Program-made: the position numbers and the translations under genes
The notes under the pieces: model-generated
Databases searched by the model: none
The model's input: only the letters and a program-made list of their open reading frames with translations
What the model was told of the DNA's origin: nothing
Origin: Dysgonomonas sp. 511
GTDB taxonomy: Bacteria > Bacteroidota > Bacteroidia > Bacteroidales > Dysgonomonadaceae
NCBI RefSeq assembly: GCF_010501105.1
Contig: NZ_QVMQ01000007.1
Span: forward strand, 42,900-106,899
Reading direction: 5' to 3'
Length of the DNA: 64,000 nt
In this document: positions 25,870 through 34,515 of the stretch, piece after piece
Layout of the letters: each line of letters starts with the position of its first letter
How positions within the stretch are numbered: the stretch's first letter is position 1

Positions 25870-26424
25870 ATGGAAGGGGAAGTAAAAGAAATAGGCCTCA
25901 GGCTTAAAGGCTTGCGCGAAGCATTAGAGTTGTCTCCTGAGCAGTTTGCTGCTTCATGCAATATTCCTATCGAAGAATATCTGCAATACGAAGCCGGAGA
26001 AAAAGACCTGACAATCAGTACACTGAAAGGGATAGCGACGAAATACAATGTCGATGTATCGGTATTGATGTTTGCCGACGAACCCCGTATGAGCAGTTAT
26101 TTCCTTACCCGCAAAGGTAAAGGGTTGGCTGTAAATCGTGTAGAAGCATATAGTTACCAGACACTTGCCGGAGGATTTAATAATCGTAAGGCGGAAATAT
26201 TTGAAGTAACCGTAGAGCCTAAAAGCGATGATGTAGCCATGCATTTCAGTTCGCATGCCGGACAGGAATTTAATACGGTGCTCGAAGGGCGGATGTTGTT
26301 GGATATAAACGGAAAAGAACTTGTGATGGAACAAGGTGACAGTATCTATTTCGATTCTTCCCTGCCGCATGGAATGAAAGCCCTCGATGGCAAAAAGGTA
26401 AAACTGCTGGTTGTGGTTTTATAA
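25870..26424 (+). CDS. XRE-cupin transcriptional regulator
   Basis: 184 residues: an N-terminal XRE helix-turn-helix (about 5-62, LRLKGLREALELSPEQFAASC) and a C-terminal cupin-2 barrel (about 105-184) with metal-ligand-like positions in HFSSHAGQEFNTVLEG and the PHG turn. Such proteins sense a small molecule through the cupin and control adjacent metabolic genes. The next gene encodes an AMP-forming acyl/acetyl-CoA synthetase, so that gene or its product is the likely target (inference). An intergenic repeat lies between them. Confidence 0.88.
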   Translation: MEGEVKEIGLRLKGLREALELSPEQFAASCNIPIEEYLQYEAGEKDLTISTLKGIATKYNVDVSVLMFADEPRMSSYFLTRKGKGLAVNRVEAYSYQTLAGGFNNRKAEIFEVTVEPKSDDVAMHFSSHAGQEFNTVLEGRMLLDINGKELVMEQGDSIYFDSSLPHGMKALDGKKVKLLVVVL

Positions 26425-26469
26425 GAACAATCAGTTGGTAAAAAATTTATCTATAAGTATTAGTAACGA

Positions 26470-26541
26470 TATATGAAACGGAGAAAAGTAACGTCTGAAA
26501 AATGATGAAAAATGTGTTACTTTTGTTACTTTTTCCGGTTC
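26470..26541. repeat. Intergenic repeat, copy 2 (AAAAGTAAC/GTTACTTTTT family)
   Basis: AAAAGTAAC near 26483 and GTTACTTTTGTTACTTTTT near 26515-26533 form an inverted pair, followed by CCGG. The right arm GTTACTTTTTCCGG is the exact reverse complement of the CCGGAAAAAGTAAC word in the copy at 2.4 kb. It lies between the XRE-cupin and synthetase genes. Confidence 0.6.
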
Positions 26542-26600
26542 GCAAAAGATGTAAACAGATTAGGCAGTTTTCTACCTGATTTTTCAACTTGGAATTAAAA

Positions 26601-28250
26601 ATGTTAGAAAAATATCTGAAACAAGTAAGCTTCGCATCCACAGAAGATTTCGCCCGTAACTATAAGGTGAATATACCCGATAATTTCAATTTCGCCTACG
26701 ATGTAGTAGGTCAATGGGCTAGAATAAACCCCAATAAAAGAGCCATCTGCTGGGTAAACGATCAGGGCAAGCACATTGATTTTACATTTGCCGATATAAA
26801 GGAACACAGCGACCGTGCAGCATCTTATTTTCAGTCGTTGGGTATAGGCCGGGGCGATAAGGTGATGCTGATACTCAAGCGCCGCTATGAGTTCTGGTTT
26901 GCTGTTATCGGGCTACATAAGATAGGTGCGATAGCAATTCCGGCTACCCATTTGCTGACAAAAAAAGATATTGTATATCGCAACAATGCCGCCGATATAA
27001 AAGCCATAATCACAGTGAACGACAATGTCGTGATAGAGCATGTGAACGATGCTATGGCAGACTCGCCAACGGTAAAACACCGTATAGTCTGCCAAGGAAC
27101 TCCACCCGAAGGTTGGGGCGACTTTAATAAGGGTATGGAAGATGCCGCGCCGTTTTCGCGTCCGGCTAATGTAAATACCAATGGCGATGTCTTGTTGCTG
27201 TATTTCACTTCGGGAACAACAGGAGAACCGAAAATGGTGATCCACAACTATACATACCCTCTGGGACATATCGTTACGGCGAAATACTGGCACAATCTGG
27301 ATGAGGATAGCCTTCACCTTACAGTAGCCGACACGGGCTGGGCAAAAGCCGTATGGGGAAAACTGTACGGGCAATGGCTCGCTGGGGCTGCCGTAATGGT
27401 TTACGATCACGAGAAATTTACTCCGGCAGATATGCTCAAGGTGATACAGGACTATAAAGTAACATCTTTTTGCGCACCTCCTACAGTATTCCGTTTCCTT
27501 ATTCGTGAAGACTTGTCGAAGTATGATCTTTCTGCGCTTAAATATGCGACTACAGCGGGCGAGGCTTTGAATCCGTCTGTATATAAGGCTTTCTATGATG
27601 CTACAGGCATCAAGATGATGGAAGCTTTCGGGCAGACAGAGACTACGCCTACTATTATTACATTCCCGTGGATAGAGCCAAAACCCGGTTCGATGGGTGT
27701 GCCTAACCCTGCTTACGATATGGATCTGGTAGCAGGTGACGGCCGTTCGGTAGAAGACGGGGAAGTAGGCGAGATCGTTATCAAAACCGACCGTTGGATG
27801 CCTTTGGGCTTGTTTATGGGTTATTATCGCGACGAAGCGTTGACCAAGCAGGTTTATCACGACAATATCTACCATACCGGCGATATGGCGTGGCGCGACG
27901 AAGACGGTTATTTCTGGTTTGTAGGACGTAGCGACGACGTTATCAAGAGTTCGGGCTATCGTATCGGGCCATTCGAGGTAGAAAGTGCGTTGATGATGCA
28001 TCCGGCTGTGGTAGAGTGTGCTATCACGGGTGTTCCCGACGAAATACGGGGGCAGGTGGTAAAAGCTACTATTGTTTTGGCTGCCGACTATAAGGATAAA
28101 GCCGGAGATGCGCTCAAACAGGAGATACAAGACCATGTGAAGAATGTGACGGCTCCGTACAAATACCCGCGTATCATCGAATTTGTAGACGAACTGCCTA
28201 AGACGATCAGCGGAAAGATAAAACGGGCTGAGATAAGGAAGCAGGATTGA
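26601..28250 (+). CDS. AMP-forming acyl/acetyl-CoA synthetase
   Basis: 549 residues of the ANL (AMP-binding) superfamily, activating a carboxylic acid to acyl-AMP and then acyl-CoA. The P-loop-like motif YFTSGTTGEPKM (about 204-215), AFGQTETTP (A5), the hinge GRSDDVIKSSGYRIGPFEVE and the C-terminal catalytic lysine in KTISGKIKR are all present. Length and sequence favour a medium-chain or acetyl/propionyl type without the long Acs N-terminal extension. The substrate is not certain. The start is ATG 26601 rather than a TTG four codons earlier. A strong hairpin follows. Confidence 0.9.
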   Translation: MLEKYLKQVSFASTEDFARNYKVNIPDNFNFAYDVVGQWARINPNKRAICWVNDQGKHIDFTFADIKEHSDRAASYFQSLGIGRGDKVMLILKRRYEFWFAVIGLHKIGAIAIPATHLLTKKDIVYRNNAADIKAIITVNDNVVIEHVNDAMADSPTVKHRIVCQGTPPEGWGDFNKGMEDAAPFSRPANVNTNGDVLLLYFTSGTTGEPKMVIHNYTYPLGHIVTAKYWHNLDEDSLHLTVADTGWAKAVWGKLYGQWLAGAAVMVYDHEKFTPADMLKVIQDYKVTSFCAPPTVFRFLIREDLSKYDLSALKYATTAGEALNPSVYKAFYDATGIKMMEAFGQTETTPTIITFPWIEPKPGSMGVPNPAYDMDLVAGDGRSVEDGEVGEIVIKTDRWMPLGLFMGYYRDEALTKQVYHDNIYHTGDMAWRDEDGYFWFVGRSDDVIKSSGYRIGPFEVESALMMHPAVVECAITGVPDEIRGQVVKATIVLAADYKDKAGDALKQEIQDHVKNVTAPYKYPRIIEFVDELPKTISGKIKRAEIRKQD

Positions 28251-28267
28251 AGCTATGATATATAGAA

Positions 28268-28301
28268 AATAGGGTTTTCCAAACGGAAAACCCTATTATT
28301 T
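28268..28301. terminator. Bidirectional intrinsic terminator
   Basis: A perfect 13-base stem (28268-28280 with 28285-28297) and 4-base loop lie between the convergent synthetase and methyltransferase genes. A/T-rich flanks on both sides suit termination in either direction. Confidence 0.85.
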
Positions 28302-28328
28302 AGGTTCTTATGAGACGATCAGCCTGTC

Positions 28329-29102
28329 TCAGATTTTTTTACCGATATAGAAACCATATCCATAATACTCTTTGTATTTCATATACAAAGATTCTTCGTG
28401 CTCCACCATCTCTATGAAGATTTTAGCCGTTTCATTGTTGCCGTTCCTTGTCAGGAAATCTTTAGCAACAGGCGGCATTTCTTTGAAGAAGCAATCTATC
28501 CATGTATATTCAGGTAGCTTGAAGTATGCCACGGGGGTATAGCCTGCGTCTTGCATCTGTCTGATTTTTACAGGTGCGGTGTCTATTTCCGGATAGTTTT
28601 CATTCCAAAACTCTTCTATTTCAGCCGGACGCTCGTTGGTAAACCAAGTGGCTTCGGATACAGCTATATAGCCTCCTGTTTTCAGGTACTTGTGCCATTC
28701 GTTCATACCACGTTCGTATCCGATGCCATATATCGAGCCTTCTGCCCACATAAGGTCTAGCAGGCTTTCTTCGAACGGAAGGTTGTCCATAGATCCTACT
28801 ATTGTAGTTATCCTGTCCGACATTCCGGCATCTACAATACGTGTGTCCATAACTTCTATCATTTCGGGTATGAGGTCGATGGCCGTAATATGTGCATTGG
28901 TATTTGTTGCCAGGGTAAGGGTTTGTGTGCCTGTACCGCAGCCTATGTCAGCCATATTCTTCACTTGCGATAGGTTGTCGATATAAGACAGGGCTTGCTT
29001 GGTTACTTGTAGGCTGCCGGGGCCTTGCCTGTTGAGGTGTTTGAAGAAATCTGCTATTAAACTATAGTTGAAGTCTACTATTGTGGTTAAATCTTTACTC
29101 AT
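28329..29102 (-). CDS. Class I SAM-dependent methyltransferase, small-molecule type
   Basis: 257 residues with a Rossmann core: motif I VKNMADIGCGTGTQTLTLA (about residues 53-71), the acidic loop AIDLIPEMIEVM, and MDNLPFEESLLDLMWAEGSI. It resembles UbiE/COQ5-type (methyltransf_11/25) enzymes; the substrate is unknown. It has an unusually long, hairpin-rich 5' leader (about 210 bases from a -7 box at 29312), suggesting conditional expression. It ends at a bidirectional terminator. Confidence 0.86.
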   Translation of the reverse strand: MSKDLTTIVDFNYSLIADFFKHLNRQGPGSLQVTKQALSYIDNLSQVKNMADIGCGTGTQTLTLATNTNAHITAIDLIPEMIEVMDTRIVDAGMSDRITTIVGSMDNLPFEESLLDLMWAEGSIYGIGYERGMNEWHKYLKTGGYIAVSEATWFTNERPAEIEEFWNENYPEIDTAPVKIRQMQDAGYTPVAYFKLPEYTWIDCFFKEMPPVAKDFLTRNGNNETAKIFIEMVEHEESLYMKYKEYYGYGFYIGKKI

Positions 29103-29130
29103 GATGTTAAAAAAAATATTGATGGCTCCT

Positions 29131-29257
29131 CTTGTATCATTTCATACAAGGATAGAGTTGTTTATTGAAAAAGTGAATATAACAAATACGCAAGCATTGA
29201 TTTATGCCTGGTAAAAAACGAAAGGATAACTTATAAAAAAGGATGATTATAAGTTAT
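29131..29257 (-). promoter_or_regulatory. Two inverted repeats in the methyltransferase leader
   Basis: CTTGTAT/ATACAAG (29131-29137 with 29144-29150, 6-base spacer) begins about 29 bases before the start codon and could be an operator or an RNA hairpin. Further upstream ATAACTTATAA/TTATAAGTTAT (29226-29236 with 29247-29257) forms a perfect 11-base stem with a 10-base loop. Confidence 0.5.
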
Positions 29258-29311
29258 TTACCCCACCAATATTTCCTTAACTTTAGATTTCATAAGCTGT
29301 AAATAGTCTTG

Positions 29312-29319
29312 CAAAGATA
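29312..29319 (-). promoter_or_regulatory. Promoter -7 box for the methyltransferase
   Basis: Read on the minus strand this is TATCTTTG, a perfect TAnnTTTG match, about 210 bases before the start codon. Confidence 0.45.
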
Positions 29320-29354
29320 AGGCTTTTTTTTATTTAAGCAATAGCATAAAAATA

Positions 29355-29385
29355 GAGGAGATGCTTTTGGGCATCTCCTCCGAAT
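29355..29385 (-). terminator. Terminator of the RRM gene
   Basis: A perfect 10-base stem (29355-29364 with 29371-29380) and a 6-base loop lie directly after the RRM stop codon. On the minus strand it is followed by a T-rich stretch. Confidence 0.8.
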
Positions 29386-29411
29386 ATTTTAGTGTTTCAA
29401 GATTGAGCTAA

Positions 29412-29708
29412 TTAATAGTCTCTTCTTCTAAATCCACCGTTTCCTCCTCTGCTGTTTTCTTGTGGCTTGCGTGGACGAGCTTCCGACACAGAAATAGTTC
29501 TTCCATCATATTCAGCACCGTTCAGTTCCTCAATAGCTTTTTGTCCGGCGGCGTTGTCTTCCAGTTCTACAAATCCGTAACCTTTTGAACGGCCTGTAGC
29601 TCTGTCCATGATAACTTTTGCTGAGGAAATTTCTCCGTACTCGTTAAATAGATCCCTCAAATCATTGTCGTTGATGCTATAGCTCAACCCTGCAATAAAA
29701 ATGTTCAT
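29412..29708 (-). CDS. RRM-type RNA-binding protein
   Basis: A single RNA-recognition motif of 98 residues with RNP2 (IFIAGL, residues 3-8) and RNP1 (KGYGFVEL, about 43-50), and a short Arg/Gly-rich tail (RGGNGGFRRRDY). Such stand-alone RRM proteins are common in Bacteroidetes and cyanobacteria, often cold- or stress-responsive, and are thought to act as RNA chaperones or post-transcriptional regulators. The gene has its own terminator and a leader of about 160 bases. Confidence 0.93.
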   Translation of the reverse strand: MNIFIAGLSYSINDNDLRDLFNEYGEISSAKVIMDRATGRSKGYGFVELEDNAAGQKAIEELNGAEYDGRTISVSEARPRKPQENSRGGNGGFRRRDY

Positions 29709-29868
29709 TCAAAAAAAAATAAAAATTAAAAAAATAAATACTTTGCATGAGAGGAACATAGATGATGATGTTAAAAAATGACTAGACAAGAAAGGTTACC
29801 AAGAAGGGAAAATAACTTGAAAAGAAAGATTTATACAAAAAAATACATGAGCACTCTAATGCGATAGC

Positions 29869-29897
29869 AAATGTAAAAATAAAAATCAGATATCAAA
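29869..29897 (-). promoter_or_regulatory. Promoter of the RRM gene
   Basis: On the minus strand TTTG (29894-29897), a 17-base spacer, then TACATTTG (29869-29876) fit the Bacteroidetes -33/-7 pattern. This implies an untranslated leader of roughly 155 bases, long for this genome. The rest of 29709-29989 holds no gene I can support. Confidence 0.5.
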
Positions 29898-29989
29898 GTA
29901 ACCTATCGTGTGTTTTTTCAATAAATTATATCTCTTTTCGAAAAAAATGTTATCGGCTCACACGTTATTTGTCATATTTCTATCTATAT

Positions 29990-31363
29990 TTATTTAACCA
30001 GTCCTCCTCCCAACGCTTTATAAAGAACAACTACAGATACTAATTCGTTGAGAATAGCATTGTTAAGAGCTATTTCTGCATCGAATTGCTGACGCTGGGC
30101 ATCCAATACATCAATATAGTTGCTTATGCCGTTAACATATTGCAACCGTGCTAGCTGGTAATACGATTTTGTAGAATTATAAAGGGCTTCCTGCGAATGA
30201 TATACCTCTTTCATTTTGTTGAAAGTATTGATGGCATTATTTACTTCCTTAAATGCTTCCAATACAGATTTCTGATAATTATACACTTCCTGTTCGTAGA
30301 CAGCTTTTGCAGCATTGTGCCGGGCCTTATTCTTGCCCATATTGAAAATAGGGCCTGTCAATGCACTGGAAATAAACCATGTGGGACTTTTCAGAAAGTC
30401 AGTCAGTTCACTGTTTTCGCCACCCAGCCTGCCGGTTAGTTTCAATGACGGAAACATGCTTGTAAGTGCTACACCTACTTCTGCATTAGCTTCTTTCAAC
30501 TGCTGTTCTGCCTGCATAATATCCGGACGGCGTTGCAAAATGGAAGACGGCAAGTCTACAGGTAGGCTTTGCGGTATTTGTTGCTGGCTGATATTTTCTC
30601 CCCGTACTATCTCTCCCGAAGGAAATCTTCCTACAAGGACAAACAAATCATTCTCTTTTAGTTTTATCTCATTCTCTAGTTGGGGTATAAGGGTTTCGGT
30701 GCGAGCCAGTTCCACAAGGCTTTGCCTGTAAGGTATTTCCGAAGTCAGCCCTCCTTCATAGCGCAGTTTGGCAAACCGTACTCCCTCGCGCCTGGCCTCC
30801 AGGGTTTGTTTCACAATGTCGAGTTCCCTGTCCAGGGCTTTTAGTTCGAAATATGTCTGGGCTACCTGCGCAACAATGGTCAGGTGCATCGCTTTTTGTG
30901 CCTCTATTGTTTGCATATATGCGGCAACTCCGGCTTCATTCGCCCAGCGCAATTTGCCCCAGAGGTCTATTTCCCATGTCATATTCAGGTTTGCCCTGAG
31001 TTCGGGAGTATATTTATCGTTATCTCCTCTATAATTAAGATATTCGCGCTGTGCTGCAACCTCGCCTCCTATTTCGGGGAATATATTGGCAAAGCTAATG
31101 CGTTTGTTCGCAGCCATTTCTTTAATGCGGGCTGATGCGATGAGCATATCCTTATTATGCACAAGAGCTTCTTCTATAAGATTTTGCAGTACTGTATCCG
31201 CATATAGCTTAGTCCAGCCGATTATGCTGGCATCTCCATCGGGCATTCCTTCGGTTTCGAAGTGCCGGGGCATATCCATTTCGGGTTTCTGGTATTTTTG
31301 CCCTATTTTGCACGAAGAAAGCAATATGCTGAATAATATGACGGTATAATATAATTTACTCAT
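29990..31363 (-). CDS. RND efflux outer-membrane factor (TolC/OprM/NodT family)
   Basis: A 457-residue outer-membrane channel lipoprotein, third gene of a tripartite drug-efflux operon. The signal peptide ends in the lipobox LLSSC (Cys18), so it is lipidated like OprM. Two outer_membrane_efflux repeats with long helices are visible (ELDIVKQTLEARREG and LDAQRQQFDAEIALNNA). Its ATG overlaps the end of the RND pump gene by four bases. Substrates are not predictable. Confidence 0.93.
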   Translation of the reverse strand: MSKLYYTVILFSILLSSCKIGQKYQKPEMDMPRHFETEGMPDGDASIIGWTKLYADTVLQNLIEEALVHNKDMLIASARIKEMAANKRISFANIFPEIGGEVAAQREYLNYRGDNDKYTPELRANLNMTWEIDLWGKLRWANEAGVAAYMQTIEAQKAMHLTIVAQVAQTYFELKALDRELDIVKQTLEARREGVRFAKLRYEGGLTSEIPYRQSLVELARTETLIPQLENEIKLKENDLFVLVGRFPSGEIVRGENISQQQIPQSLPVDLPSSILQRRPDIMQAEQQLKEANAEVGVALTSMFPSLKLTGRLGGENSELTDFLKSPTWFISSALTGPIFNMGKNKARHNAAKAVYEQEVYNYQKSVLEAFKEVNNAINTFNKMKEVYHSQEALYNSTKSYYQLARLQYVNGISNYIDVLDAQRQQFDAEIALNNAILNELVSVVVLYKALGGGLVK

Positions 31364-34300
31364 CGTTTAATCTTTTTTCTTAGTTTGTTTATCGAAGTCA
31401 GTTTGGGGAATTTGATTTCCGGTATCTTGAATTTTTCCTTGAATTTATAAACCATCACAAAGAAGAACGGAACTAAAATAATCCCCAGAGTAATTGCCAC
31501 AATCATACCGAAAAATACCCCCGTACCTATAGAGTGTCTGCTGGCAGATCCCGGTCCCGATGCCAATACCATCGGCAACATACCCAGTACGAAAGCCAGC
31601 GAGGTCATCAATATCGGACGGAAGCGCAACTTTGCTGCCTGCATAGCAGCAAAGACAGGTTGCATACCTTCGTCTACCTGTACTTTTGCAAATTCTACTA
31701 TCAGTATGGCGTTTTTGGCGGCAAGGCCAATGAGTGTTACCAACCCTATCTGGAAGTATATGTCATTATCCAACCCCAGCATCCAGATGCCGACAAATGC
31801 ACCTAATGCAGCGATTGGCAACGATAGTATTACCGAAATAGGTACTGTCCAGCTTTCGTACAGTGCGGCGAGGAACAAGAATACAAACAGGAATACCAGA
31901 CCTAAAACAATACCGGTCTGTCCGCTTGCCTTTTGTTCCTGAAACGATAATCCGCTCCATGTCACACCGATATTCTCAGGCAGATGTTCATTGGCTATAC
32001 TTTGTATTTCCGACATGGCTTCGCCCGAACTATAGCCCGAAGCCGGCGTTACCTGCATCGGTGCCGATGTGTACATATTGAACCGCGTAATATTGCCCGG
32101 GCCGGTGGTATAGCTTGTTTTACCCAACGCTGTAAGCGGAACCATCTCGCCACTCGATGTTTTTACAAAGAACAGGTTGATGTCGTCGGCAGTCGCCCTA
32201 TACGACTGGTCGGCTTGAATGTAGACTTTATATATACGGTTCAGCATATTGAAGTCGTTGACATATACAGCACCCAGATAAGCTTTCATTGTAGAAAATA
32301 TATCCGACATAGGCACTCCCAGCAGCATAGCCTGATCCCTGTCTACATCGAAGTACAGTTGCGGTATTTCGGGCTGCAACGATGAAGATACGTTAGCTAT
32401 GGCTTTCGACTTGGAAGCATATTCGATAAATGTATCTGTAGCTGCCACCAGATCTTCCCATTTGGCATCGGAGCGGGCTTGCAGTTTCATCTCCACTCCT
32501 CCTGCCGAACCCAGTCCCGGTATTGCCGGCGGCCGGCTTACGAATGTGCGTATTTCGGGATAGTCTTTCAATTCTTTCTGCACATCGCGCATCACTTCGT
32601 CTACACCTACATCGCGTTTCGTCCACGGCTTGAGGATAACGGTGAGTGTGGTTCTGCCCTGATTGGTTCCTACGCGCGGGCTCGAACCGGTAACATTCTG
32701 CACATATTCTACGGCCGGATGATGGTCGATATATTCCACAGCCCTGTCGGATACGGCACGCATACGTTCGAGGGTAGTGCCTTCGGGCATTTCCAGTTCT
32801 ACGGTAAAGTATCCCTGGTCTTCCTGAGGCAGGAAGCTGGTAGGGACAACCTTGTTCAGTACGAAAATAAATATGAGTACCATTCCGAAGCCTGCCATCA
32901 TACGGCGCGGGTTGTTGATTACCTTCATCAGGATGTTTCCGTATTTAGTGTTTCCTTTAGCCAGCCAGCCGTTTATCTTGCGGAATATAATGTGTTTATT
33001 CTCTTCTTTTTGAGCCGGGCGTAGTATCAGGGCACACATTGCCGGGCTGAGCGTAAGTGCCACGACTGCCGATATAAGAACAGATACTACTATCGTGACC
33101 GAAAATTGGCGGTAAAGTGCTCCCGTTATACCATCCAGAAAGCTGACGGGAACAAATACCGCGGCCAATACCAGGGAGGTCGCTATCAATGCTCCTGCAA
33201 GTTCTTTCATGGCTATATGGGTAGCCTCTCTTGCGCCAACACCTTTTTCTTCCATAATCCGCTCGACATTCTCTACTACTACGATAGCATCGTCTACCAC
33301 GATACCAATAGCCAATACGAGTCCGAGGAGCGTAAGCATATTCAGCGAAAAGCCCATAGCCAGCATAAAGCCGAATGTGCCTATCAGCGAGATAGGGACT
33401 GCTATGATAGGTATAAGGGCGGCTCTCCAATTTTGCAGAGAAAGGAAGACCACAACGATTACCAGCACCAGAGCTTCGAACAGGGTTTTATATACTTCGT
33501 GTATCGACTCTCCGATATATTCCGTCATATCGAAAGGGATAAGATAGTCGAGCCCTTCGGGAAAATCCTGCTTGATCTGTACCATTGCAGCCTTTACTTC
33601 TTCGGCAACTTCCATTGCATTGGCTCCGGGCAAGAGGTAGATGCTGAGCATGGTGGCATATTTGCCGTTGAGCCCGCTTTCGGTATTGTATGACGATGCT
33701 TCGAGCGATACTCGAGCGACGTCGCGTATGCGGATAAAAGATCCATCGTTATCAGCCCTTACAACTATCTCTTCGAACTCGCTGACTGTAGACAGGCGGC
33801 CTTGCGCTGTAATGGGCATGGCAACATCTACATCTACAATGGGCTGCTTGCCCAGTTCTCCGGCGGCCGATTCCCTGTTCTGGTCTTTCAGTGCATTTTG
33901 CAGGTCTTTGATGGTCAAGCCAAAGCTGGCAAGCCTGTCGGGATATACCCATATCTGCATACCATAATAACGGCTACCGACATTCGACACACGTCCTACG
34001 CCGGGAATGCGGCGGATGACATCCAGAATATTTATCGTAGCATAGTTGCTGAGGTATATTTCATCGTATTTGGGATCGTCGGAAACCAAAGCCAGCGTCA
34101 TAAGCTGTCCTGGTGCTTGCTTCTCTACCGAAATACCGTTTTGCAGTACTTCGGCAGGCAGCCTCGATTCGGCTAGTTTTACACGGTTCTGAATTTCCAC
34201 GGCAGCAAGGTCGGCGTTTGTATTCACATCGAATGTTACGGTGATGGACAAGCCTCCCGAGTTGGAACTGCTCGATTCCATGTATATCATTCCCGGCGTA

Positions 34301-34515
34301 CCGTTCAGTTCCTGCTCGATGGGGGTAGCCACAGCTTGCGAAACGGTAGTCGCATTAGCTCCCGAATACGAAGCGCTGATCTTTACTACGGGCGGCGTGA
34401 TGGAGGGGTATTGCTCGATAGGAAGCAACACCAACCCGATGATGCCGATAATAACGATCAGGATTGATAATACGGTAGATAATACGGGCCGTTCGATAAA
34501 GAATCCGGGGGTCAT
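31360..34515 (-). CDS. RND multidrug efflux pump, HAE1 (AcrB/MexB) type
   Basis: A 1051-residue inner-membrane proton/drug antiporter. The N-terminus MTPGFFIERPVLSTVLS resembles MexB/AcrB. The paired proton-relay aspartates occur in GIVVDDAIVVVENVERI (TM4), and two large periplasmic porter/docking loops give the usual two-fold repeat with 12 membrane helices. Four-base overlaps with the adaptor gene upstream and the outer-membrane gene downstream indicate one operon. Confidence 0.96.
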   Translation of the reverse strand: MTPGFFIERPVLSTVLSILIVIIGIIGLVLLPIEQYPSITPPVVKISASYSGANATTVSQAVATPIEQELNGTPGMIYMESSSSNSGGLSITVTFDVNTNADLAAVEIQNRVKLAESRLPAEVLQNGISVEKQAPGQLMTLALVSDDPKYDEIYLSNYATINILDVIRRIPGVGRVSNVGSRYYGMQIWVYPDRLASFGLTIKDLQNALKDQNRESAAGELGKQPIVDVDVAMPITAQGRLSTVSEFEEIVVRADNDGSFIRIRDVARVSLEASSYNTESGLNGKYATMLSIYLLPGANAMEVAEEVKAAMVQIKQDFPEGLDYLIPFDMTEYIGESIHEVYKTLFEALVLVIVVVFLSLQNWRAALIPIIAVPISLIGTFGFMLAMGFSLNMLTLLGLVLAIGIVVDDAIVVVENVERIMEEKGVGAREATHIAMKELAGALIATSLVLAAVFVPVSFLDGITGALYRQFSVTIVVSVLISAVVALTLSPAMCALILRPAQKEENKHIIFRKINGWLAKGNTKYGNILMKVINNPRRMMAGFGMVLIFIFVLNKVVPTSFLPQEDQGYFTVELEMPEGTTLERMRAVSDRAVEYIDHHPAVEYVQNVTGSSPRVGTNQGRTTLTVILKPWTKRDVGVDEVMRDVQKELKDYPEIRTFVSRPPAIPGLGSAGGVEMKLQARSDAKWEDLVAATDTFIEYASKSKAIANVSSSLQPEIPQLYFDVDRDQAMLLGVPMSDIFSTMKAYLGAVYVNDFNMLNRIYKVYIQADQSYRATADDINLFFVKTSSGEMVPLTALGKTSYTTGPGNITRFNMYTSAPMQVTPASGYSSGEAMSEIQSIANEHLPENIGVTWSGLSFQEQKASGQTGIVLGLVFLFVFLFLAALYESWTVPISVILSLPIAALGAFVGIWMLGLDNDIYFQIGLVTLIGLAAKNAILIVEFAKVQVDEGMQPVFAAMQAAKLRFRPILMTSLAFVLGMLPMVLASGPGSASRHSIGTGVFFGMIVAITLGIILVPFFFVMVYKFKEKFKIPEIKFPKLTSINKLRKKIKR

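Noticed and set aside
26913..28136. 407-codon minus-strand frame opposite the acyl-CoA synthetase
   Set aside because: Antisense shadow. The plus-strand gene has all ANL motifs and the reverse frame has none.
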